A DNA stretch of 64,000 nucleotides from contig OZ023265.1 in the NCBI GenBank assembly GCA_964006375.1, positions 117,131,858 through 117,195,857 of the forward strand, given 5' to 3'. Position numbers and translations under genes: made by a program. Positions 55,703 to 64,000 of this stretch are shown in pieces. Position 1 is the stretch's first letter, and each line of letters opens with the position of its first letter. The notes under the pieces were generated by a model that was given only the letters and a program-made list of their open reading frames with translations, made no database searches and was not told the origin of the DNA. This DNA comes from Tillus elongatus. Its lineage: Eukaryota; Arthropoda; Insecta; Coleoptera; Cleridae.

Positions 55703-55924
55703 AATACGTACCTTTTAAAGGGGTTTATAGTCGGTAGCCTAAAAATATAAACCCTGTAGCCTTATCATCGCAGGGTCTGACCATCCTTGATCAGATTACC
55801 CCAAAAGTAATGAAAACAGGTCCAAATAAATAATTAAAGCAAATATTATGAGAAGAAGTTAATTTAACCAAGTTTTTGCTATATAGGTACGTCTCATTTG
55901 AAATGTCACCCCAAAATATAATTT
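55703..55924. other. Short unassigned spacer
   Basis: No gene or repeat recognised. Confidence 0.4.
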
Positions 55925-56120
55925 TGCTAGTAGCAAAACATGATTTTTGAGCTCTTGTTGTATGGCACTAAAAACTGTTTCGCCATTTCTTGAACTTGAC
56001 TGGTAGCTTTCCTAAGATGATTGGGAAGAGAACTCCTTGAAATGCTAAAAGCTTTCGCTACACTTTTCTCACTTCTGCCACTTGCTGCATTGACACATGC
56101 CTCTGTTATAGACTATTTGT
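55925..56120 (-). pseudogene. psq/pogo-type helix-turn-helix fragment
   Basis: The minus strand reads [20 protein letters not shown] then [12 protein letters not shown] and ETVFSAIQQEL. This is the pattern of a psq-type DNA-binding domain ('A......G.S...AA..F.I.RSTL') followed by 'VFS..QE..L' as in pogo/Tigger and TE-derived proteins. It is not the same copy as the relic at 32.2 kb and no catalytic part is visible. Confidence 0.5.
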
Positions 56121-56152
56121 GTCAGGGGGCCTTGTTTGTGGGTTTGTGGTTC

Positions 56153-56372
<220 letters not shown>

Positions 56373-56870
56373 ATACAGGGTGCGCCAAACTCAATGACCT
56401 TTTAGAAGTATCTAGAGAACGAGAAAAGGTAGGAATTTGGAATAAAGGTTGTGTGTATATAAAGCCGAGATCTTCATTTTAAAATATTTTTAACAATGCG
56501 GTGTTGCGAGATCCTCTCTTACCAAATACTGATTTTTCTAATAGAACACCCTATATATTATGAAATTTTTGGATTCCACCGACTATTCTGGAACTTTTTT
56601 GTCAAACTTCTCTTTCACTTATCTTAAGCTGTTTAGGAATAAAAAAATATTTTTTAAGAAATTCGGCAACAAGCACCTCTTAATAAAAAAATGTTTTCTT
56701 TTTAACCAGCATAGCTGAAGACCTGTTTTTTCGGTGGTTGTTCCTTATTATGTTGCTATATCATAAAATGTTATGCGAATTAAGTTGCTGCAAATTTTAA
56801 ATGGAACAGCCTGTATTTTATAGTAAAACCCGAAAAATCAGTTAATTCTCTATCTAAAAGTATAATGTGA

Positions 56871-57076
56871 GTGAGTCGTTAACGTGCCGCCACCTAGTTG
56901 CGGAACATGATTTGGTGACACGTTCACCACTCACTTAGTGTTGGAAGGCTGGCTACTATAGCCTTATTACTTTATAGGTGTATTTTCGCAGCAATTAGTA
57001 TGCCGTACTGATGAGCACTAATTAGAGCGAAACCAGTCTACGGTTCTAATTGTTGTGAGAATGCCACTAGCCTTAC
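56871..57076 (+). mobile_element. Ribozyme-bearing repeat with 11-bp target duplication
   Basis: This 206-bp unit matches the direct unit at about 36450-36659 ('cacttagtgtt', 'gcagcaattagtatgccgta', 'tctaattgttg'). It is flanked by GTATAATGTGA on both sides (56860-56870 and 57077-57087). Removing it restores the inverted-end match of the host transposon, which proves insertion. The end is CTAGCCTTAC, and the ribozyme lies 33 bp before it, as in the other copy. Confidence 0.85.
57003..57043 (+). ncRNA. Hammerhead ribozyme motif, slightly eroded copy
   Basis: Stem I CCGTA is at 57003-57007, core CTGATGA at 57008-57014, and stem II GCACT/AGAGC with loop AATT at 57015-57028 (one A-A mismatch). 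GAAA is at 57029-57032, stem III ACC/AGT has one mispair, and the GTC cleavage site is after 57038. Stem I returns as TACGG at 57039-57043. The outer stem CAATTAG/CTAATTG (56992-56998 with 57046-57052) is kept. The core is intact, but stems II and III are weaker than in the 36.6 kb copy. Confidence 0.78.
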
Positions 57077-57518
57077 GTATAATGTGATATATTTTATACG
57101 GTTTTGAACATATTAGAAAAAACACAGAATAATGCAAGTAGCAAACAAGGAACAACTAATTCTGTTTTATTTACTTGTTGAATATGATACGACTTTAAAA
57201 TAAAATAATACAGGTAGCAATAAGCGTTCTAAAATAAAGTAATAAATTACTATTCTAGAGTAAAGAAAAAAATAACAAGAAATCAAAAAATCAATAACTA
57301 CATTGTTTGTAACGCCTTAAATTCAAGTTGACAAGAATTTTAAAATAAAATAACAAAAAATAAACATAAAAATAGGAGAGAATCAATAACTAAATTGTTC
57401 TAAACATCCTCCACTAACTCTTACACATTCAAGAATTTGTTTCTGCACAGTCTGTTGTTGCTGCTTGTATCTCAGAGGCCTCTAGATACAGGAGTGCTTC
57501 TCTAACTTGATTTTTAAG

Positions 57519-58450
57519 TTATTCCTTAGTGTGAAAGGGGGTAAGGTAAACAAGTTGTTTTATTCTATCCCATAGATAAAAATCAAGTGGGGTAAGGTCT
57601 GGCGACATTGGGGGCCAAACCCATGGACCTGATCGACGAATCCAACGATCCTGTAACATCTCTAACAGTTCATTGGTAACTTCATTTGTGCAGTGAGCTG
57701 GTGCACCATCTAGTTGATACCAACAATCTCGCAGCATTTTAAGATTTAATTCGTCGAGCAAGTAAGATACTGTGGTCCGTAATATTTCGAGTTATTTCTC
57801 AGAATTTAGAAACATAAAAACAAAATTTTATTTTATCGTTCATCAATAAACGGAATACATTAAAACCGAATTTGTGTTGAAATCCCCTTTCTTTAACGAA
57901 GTGAGGATTTTCTGAAGCCGAATAATGTGAATTTCTTGTGTTGAATATGCTTTCCGTGGTAAATTTACTTTCATCGGTCCTAATTTTTTTTTTCAGAAAT
58001 ATTTCGATCTTGTGTACGAATTAAATCATTACGCATAATTCAATACGGGTTGGGAGATCATTGGGTTCGACTGCTTGAAGTGTCACAATTTTATAAATAG
58101 GCATTTAATGGCCATGCAGAATCCTCTCTATCGATTTGTAAGATATTCCCAAATTTTTTTCAGCAGAATAAATGGACGCATCAGGATATGCAGAAAAATA
58201 TGCCAGGACATTTAGTTCAGTGTCCTCGTTACCTGTCACAGGTTTAATTTGCACTCTTCTTGGATCTTTTATGAGACCTTTGTTCATAAAGTTATTTTGA
58301 TTTTGTATCCTCCTAACTTTCTTTTAGTTAATCGGTACTGCATTTGGATAGTGCTCCTTAAACTTTCTGCATGTTCTAGAAATAATTTGGTTACAGTGGC
58401 CATGCATGTAAAGCAGATTTAAAATTTGTTCCTTTGTATAAAAATTCGAA
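57519..58450 (-). pseudogene. DD41D (Tc1/mariner superfamily) transposase
   Basis: The minus strand begins near 58450 with FYTKEQILNLLYMHGHCNQI, the N-terminal helix-turn-helix. ELNVLAYFSAYPDASIYSAE and GISYKSIERILHGH follow, the second HTH. The first catalytic aspartate is in RTDESKF (about 57974), then SENPHFVKERGFQHKFGFNV. WYQLDGAPAHCTNE (about 57710) holds the second and MSPDLTPLDFYLW (about 57590) the third. Exactly 41 residues separate the second and third aspartates, the DD41D spacing reported for rosa-type elements. All three catalytic residues survive, but frameshifts and a stop lie between the HTH and the catalytic core. Confidence 0.82.
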
Positions 58451-59058
58451 ATTTGTAGATAATTGATTACAGACAAACCCAGAGACAATAAACTTGCAAA
58501 CTGAGAAATGTGATTTTGACAGCGAATCTTGACTGTTTAAAGTCATGTTTCATGTTTCAAGTCATATCTAGAAATAAAACATAGGTTTCCAATACTAGCC
58601 TTATTCTGTTTTTTGCTAATAGGTCCAAAACCGCTAAAAGTGGGTATAACATCACATTATACTTTTAAATAGAGAATTAGCTGGTACTTCGGGTTTCACT
58701 ATAAAATACAGGGTGTTACATTTAAAATTGCATTTGCATTTTAATGTTCTACAAAAAGTCTATTATATTGTGGACACCCTGCATACATCAACCTAATTCG
58801 CATAACATTGTATGATATAGCAACATACTAAGGAACAACCACCGAAAAATCATGCCTCCAGCTATGCTGATTGAAAAGAAACATTTTTTTATTAAGAGAA
58901 GCTAGTTTACAAATTTCTTAAAACATCATTTTTATTTCCTAAACAGCTCAAGATAAGTGAAAGTTATGTTATACAAAAAAGTTCTAGAAGGTTACGTCGA
59001 ATCTAAAAATCTCATAATATATAGGGTGTTCTATTAGAAAAATTAGAGTTGCTATTTG

Positions 59059-62000
59059 GTAGTAGTAGGAGTAGCAGTGGTGGGAGGCAGGCAAGTAGAC
59101 CAGAACGGGTCCCTCTTGCCAGTCCTGGCAACTCAGCAACCATGACCTACCCTTCCTCGGTTCCGTACTCACACCTCCTTGACCTCGAAATAAAGGCCAT
59201 GACGGTCTTCCATTGGACGGAACTTACCTGGAGAGAACCTCTGCAGAGTCCTCGATTTGAACAACTCTGTCTCGCCACATTCCTGGCGAATGGGATTCCT
59301 CTCGACACCTACCAATGTAAGGTGTCTTCTGAGAACGCAGTGGCCTGTCAACATCCTAATGATACGGCGAAGCGCAAAACGACTCCTACCAAGAAGCCAG
59401 ACAGTATAATTCCTGTCCGGCCCCTTCACAAAATCCCTCGCCTGCCTACAGCCACCGACCGACCTCCAGTACCTCTTCATGGCCCCCTCAGTCCACCTAT
59501 CTAGGGCGTCGGAGACCATCCTCCTACTTATGCATATAGCAGACTCCGTCCACAGAACGGCCGCCGGGAACCAAGCCTTGCGAGATCGTTCGCCACTTCA
59601 TTTCCCGCGACGCCACAGTGTCCCGGAACCCACACAAGTTGCACCTCCTTTGTCCTGGACAGTCCCGTAAGAGCGTCAGCGCACTCCTGAACCAGCGTTG
59701 ACCTAATTCTGGACGCTCCCGTAAGATCGCCTGGCTATCTGAGCAAATGTATACACATTTCTCAGGGCTCATTCTCACATACTGCCGATTAGCTACAGAC
59801 AGGATAGCGTACACCTCTGTTTCAAATGCCGTGGTATATGCGCCCACAACATAACTCTCGCGAACCCCCAGGCTATCGATGTATATTCACGCGCCGGAGG
59901 ATTGCAGCTCCTCCAGCCGTGATCCGTCGGTAAAACAGACCAGGCTAACGGGCTGGAACACAACCTTATTTCCTCCCCACTGATCACTGCTGTGGATTCT
60001 GCGTGTATATGTCCTAGTCAGCCTAATATAGTCATCAGCATTTCACACCTTGATGGTGGAAATTTGAATTTCCTTTTCCACCTCCTTGGCAACTCTTGCA
60101 TGCCCTGTTATTACTCCCTCTCCGCACCAGTTTTCAGAGTCTCGCAGTCTGAGACGCGACGCCATAGCCTCCCTTCTGATACAGATGGAAAGCGGTGGTG
60201 GCATCAGCAAGACCTCTAGTGCAGCTGAAGGTATAGTCTTCATAGCGCCAGTGATACTCAGACTTGCCAGCCTTTGAAATTTGGCCAGCTTCCAGGTAGC
60301 AGTTTGATTCACACCACACCACCAGACTACCGCCTCATAAAGGACTCTCGGCCTGACGATCGCAGTGAAATCCAATGAAGTATTTCCAGGCCCTTCTGGA
60401 GCAGGGCCAAAAAGATCCCGTCACAGCCTGCAGACTTGAATGGAACAAACTCGTTCACCGCCCAGCTTATAGAGCCGTCAGTGACAACTCATCCGCCAGC
60501 TGTCGGTTCGCATTCGGAACCGACCGGCGGACAGGGTTAGTAGCCTCCATAACGACCCCACCGCCCGCAAGATGAACCTCAGCGAGGAGGCACAAGGTCT
60601 CCTCGGTGGTGTTGGTCCAACTCCCGTCAGGTTTCCTTACGGTTCCTATTTTACTTCTTGACTCTTGTTTGAGTAGCCTTACTAGCGTGGCTGCGTCCAG
60701 CAGGGAGTTAACTTCCCCACAGTACGCACGCCACCCGGCTCGTTTACTCTGCCTCAGTTCCTTTTTAAATTCCATTCTGGCAGTTATAAACTCGTCACAG
60801 GCCGCCTAACCAGATTCTCGGACGGCAAGGTTTAAGGCTCTTCGTTTCCGCCCGCGTAGTTCGGCGAGACTCCGATTCCACCATCGGACCTTGATGGTCG
60901 GTTCCCCTCTGAGTGGTGATGCAGCCTCATAAGTTGCTATTATTTTACCTTCTGATGCCTCGGCCTCGCTACCTAATGCCTCTATAGAGAGCGCCTTCTC
61001 ATTTGGGCTTCTTGGCGACCCACTAAGACCCGTTACATAGGCACCCCGGTCGGTCTTTCTTGGATTTCTCCTGGGTGGAGGACCCGCATGGTCCACATCC
61101 AATTCAAAGCTGATCATACAATAATCAGACATTGATATGTGTTCCGCCACCCTCCAATTAGATATGTCCTCTGTAATTTCTCTGCTCGCCACTGGGGTGT
61201 CAATCACTTCCTGACGGATGCGATTGCGAACATTGGAGCTGTGCCTCTATTTAATATCTCTAGGTTTGTTGTAGCCAAATACTCTAGCAGAGCGTCACCA
61301 CGTGGGTTGGTGTTTCTGCTACCTCACACTCTGTGGAGGGAATTGGCATCACAGCCTATGATAAGATGTAGTCCGTATTCTGTCGCGAAATCGGTACGGT
61401 ACGCACCAAATGCTCTGGAGGGTGGTACCCGCAACCGATCATAGGGAACATACAAACTGCACAACATAACCTTAAGCCTAATATTACCCACCTTATATTC
61501 TAGGATAGCTGTTGTGACGTCCGTGGATCCAAGCTGAGGCAGAGATACCATGTCTAGATCCTTCTTTCAGCCTCACCACCAACGAGGATGTTGAAGCCAA
61601 TGCCTCCAAGACGTCTAACTTGCTTCCTACATACGTAAGGCTCTTGGATCAACACAACACCACCGGAACCGCCTTAGAGGAGCTTTTACAGCTGCTACTG
61701 GCATCCAGACTATGCTGAAGGTTGATCTGGCATACCCGCAGCCGCCCCGCGAACTAGTCAGGTTATCCGCTATAGTGGCCGCCGTGGGACAGGAGGAGGC
61801 GACCACACGCCATGTCGGCACTCTGATTACATTTAGGGTCACCGACAACTTCCACCCTAGTCGCCGGCCAACACCCATGGCCGACTCTCTTGGCCAGCCG
61901 CTCCGGGGGTTTTCTTTTCTGCCCTAGGGTGTTTAGAATACGCGGCCCCAGCTAACTAGGACCAGCCGGCGGCCCCAACTTTGGAGAGCCTGATGGTCCC

Positions 62001-62460
62001 CCTTGTGTTATTGGCCGCCTGACCAGCGCTCGCCCCCGTGAACGCGTCCATTCCTTCTCTTTTCTTTGCTCCTCAACCTCCCGGGAAACGATGATTTCAG
62101 AGGAATCACCCGCCTAAGAAACAACCCGACCATCAGTAGAGATAGAGGGGATCTGCGGCTGCACACCCTGTGAAACCACTGTTGCCGAAGCAGCACGCGT
62201 TTCTGAAGGGTTGACACCCTCCTGACGACACCGCTGCCTTAACTCCTCCCTCTTCCGCATTTTTCGGGGCTCTCCATCTCCTTTTCTCTTCCTTCTCTCG
62301 TTGCCGCCGCGACTCCTCGCCTTTGGCCTCTCTTATGGTCACGTCCATGGGCCCGACCGGACTTGAAGCCGATGAAAGCAACCTCTCATCGCTCCACACG
62401 ATAACAATGCCCCCGGTGGGTACGGTTCTACCCCAAACCCCACGTCAGGAGAGTAGCGTT
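59059..62460 (-). pseudogene. RNase H-type LINE with internal deletion
   Basis: The minus strand runs from 62460 down. A Lys/Arg-rich gag-like part is at 61900-62400. An endonuclease starts near 61720 (VCQINLQHSLDAS) and contains IIGCDANSLH; its final box is SMSDYCMI where SDH is expected. RT N-terminal blocks follow (PRRNPRKTDRG; SAGCDGIFLALLQKG near 60400). The text then jumps to the RT C terminus (AIVRPRVLYEAVVWW, 60043-60375), so the palm with the catalytic YADD box is missing. RNase H (AFETEVYAIL, YICSDSQAIL) is at 59524-59847. The terminal knuckle, GHCVLRRHLTLVGVERNPIR then QEC, is at 59169-59519. The 3' tail is (TAC)n-like. The 3.7 kb fragment is a second copy. Confidence 0.85.
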
Positions 62461-62890
62461 TCCTCAAGTTCCCTGCAGAAACTACTTGCAGAGATAGGGA
62501 TGTCTTTACCTTCTACCTCTACACTAGTTTTTGGCACGTTATCATCTTCTTGTTTTACACTTCTATTCATGATTGCTATAGATTATGAGTTTGTGTGAGA
62601 GTGTGCTTGTGGTTTGGTGAGCGTATAGATACGGGAGATCATGCCACCGAGCCCCGGCTCTTCTTTCATGATGAGACTTGATTCCGTTGAGAGTGGCTCT
62701 GCAGCCACATCGTAGCAACCCGAAACGGGCTGCTAAACTCTTGTTCCGGAGCTACCTGGTGCTGCTGACACGAGCGAACATTTTTCGAATAGTTGATAGG
62801 GCAGCTCCCAATGCCAGCCAATGCAAGGGTAGGCCCCTGTACTGTCCAAAACTGTTTATGGAGGTTATAAATCAACCACTCGAGACAAAC
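62461..62890. other. Probable LINE 5' region, otherwise unassigned
   Basis: GC-richer than the surroundings, like the LINE next to it, and may be its 5' untranslated part. The edge to the piggyBac at about 62890 is abrupt. Confidence 0.35.
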
Positions 62891-62892
62891 AG

Positions 62893-64000
62893 AGGATAGT
62901 GAAGATGATGACTTATCAGATTCTGATGGAGAACATATTATATTTGCACCAGAACCTGATTATGATAGTGAAGAATATTGCAACAACACAGATGATGGGG
63001 ATATTGTGGTACCTGAAATTGATTTTGAAAGTCAGTGTGATCCTGAGGATGACATTCCTCTCAGTGAGGCACTAAATAAATGCAACCTGGGAGAAAGGAT
63101 GCTTTAGTATGGAAAGAACACAAACTGACAGTTTTTGAAGCAGACACAGCACTTTTAGGGAGTTGGGACCTGCCGCAACAATTACGTGAATTAGACTCTC
63201 CTATTGGATTTTTCAGATTCTTTATGACTGATGACATTTTTGACCATATTTTTTGTCAGTAATGTTTGTACTCTACCCAATAATGTCCAACAAAATCGTT
63301 TGCTCTGACAGTCAATGATTTATAGTAGTTCATTGGCGTCTGTCTATATATGTCAATTGTACAGTTACTAGCTACAAGGATGTACTGGAATGTAACTGTG
63401 AAGCATTTGTTAGTTGCTGCTGTCGTGTCATGTAATATATGGAAGAAAATAAATAGATTTTTACATTTCAACGACAATAATGATTATATTCAACCAGGTG
63501 ATAATTGACACTATAAGCTATTCAAAATAAGGCCTTTACTAAACAAAATACGCTAGCGGTTGTTAAATGTTCCAAAAGAAGAATTTTTAGCCGTGGATAA
63601 ATAGATTATACCCACGAAAGAAGATTGCTAATAAAACAATATAACCCCAAGAAATAATATAATAATAAACGGGGCTACAAAGCTTTTCTGCTCAGTGGCA
63701 TTAGTAGGTTCTCAAACGACTATTAAATTTATACTGGAAGACAAACTGATATAGTTGCAAGTGGTGCTCCTAATCTAGGAGTTAGTTCTAATGTTGTTGT
63801 GCGGCTCCCTCAAACTGATCCAAGGCATCAAATTTACAAGATATCTTTTGAGAATTAGTTTAGCAGTGTACCACATGATATATGACAAAGGAACCTTGTC
63901 TACCTCTAGGAACAGTGAGGTTGAATCGAGTACAGAACCTGAATATGCCCAAATAATCGGAGATGAATAAAAGATGTCGTGGTGCTATGGTCGAGAAAGT
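62893..64000 (+). pseudogene. piggyBac transposase relic, continues past the window
   Basis: The acidic N terminus reads DSEDDDLSDSDGEHIIFAPE. Then FFRFFMTDDIFDHI matches 'FF...F.DE....I', INRFLHFNDNNDY the 'LHF.DN' block, YKLFKIRPLLNK 'KIRP', LIKQYNPKK 'KQY.P.KP', and SGISRFSNDY 'SG.S'. LGVSSNVVVRL precedes the DN-type block, then GTVRLNRV, and the window ends in GAMVEK. At least a dozen stops and frameshifts break the frame, and the region of the first catalytic aspartate reads 'LAVD' in a shifted frame. It is of the PGBD-like type and unlike the copy at 13-14 kb. Confidence 0.88.

Larger units (their letters stand above)
56533..59042 (-). mobile_element. DD41D-type Tc1/mariner element with very long inverted ends
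   Basis: The arm from 56533 ('tctaatagaacaccctatat') to about 57135, once the 206-bp insertion at 56871-57076 is left out, reads as the inverse of about 58615-59041, giving inverted ends of roughly 400 bp with moderate divergence. Between them lies a transposase on the minus strand. The outermost match ('ccaaata') is followed on the right by the LINE tail at 59059, so the right terminus seems cut by that LINE. Confidence 0.8.

Noticed and set aside
61139..61927. Plus-strand frames in the GC-rich right part
   Set aside because: Antisense of the LINE endonuclease and gag-like regions, which carry the recognisable motifs.

Overview
The window looks like nuclear DNA of an insect, or at least an arthropod, with a large and transposon-rich genome. 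It is AT-rich, holds long (AT)n tracts, and carries remnants of mariner, DD41D-type, pogo, piggyBac, hAT, RNase H-type LINE, CR1-like LINE, Penelope-like and tRNA-SINE elements. I cannot name the species from the sequence. No bacterial gene organisation, rRNA, functional tRNA gene or CRISPR array is visible.

Only one convincing host gene is present. It is an intact, intronless reading frame at 8363-10057 (+) for 2-hydroxyacyl-CoA lyase (HACL1), a thiamine-diphosphate enzyme of peroxisomal alpha-oxidation that ends in the peroxisomal signal SKL. It sits between a non-autonomous hAT element (6099-7092, 14-bp inverted ends, 8-bp target duplication) and a long hairpin-ended repeat that starts about 130 bp after the stop codon.

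Layout: 0.7-5.9 kb holds LINE remnants and repeats. 6-11.6 kb holds the hAT element, HACL1 and a full-length family A repeat. 13-25 kb holds decayed piggyBac, Tc1/mariner, CR1-like LINE, DD41D-like and mariner copies plus a large fold-back sequence. 25.5-33.2 kb holds family B, a SINE, a family A copy with an internal tandem array, and a pogo transposase relic. 34-46 kb holds a mariner piece, a repeat with a hammerhead ribozyme, and many family A and B copies. 47-53 kb holds LINE and Penelope-like remnants. 54.7-59 kb holds SINEs and a DD41D element with very long inverted ends that is itself interrupted by a second ribozyme-bearing repeat. 59-62.5 kb holds an internally deleted LINE. 62.9-64 kb holds a broken piggyBac that runs off the edge.

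Two interspersed families dominate. Family A has about 20 copies covering roughly 13 kb. It has a 12-bp inverted repeat near each end, a (AT)n tract at a fixed internal position and a small hairpin at one end, a plan that resembles non-autonomous Helentron (HINE/DINE-1) elements. Family B has three long copies and one solo end, and finishes in a different hairpin. The most striking single signals are two hammerhead ribozyme motifs in a Penelope-like terminal repeat (36586-36626 and 57003-57043) and a perfect 194-bp palindrome at 39557-39750. All homology statements rest on motifs read by eye; no database search was possible.
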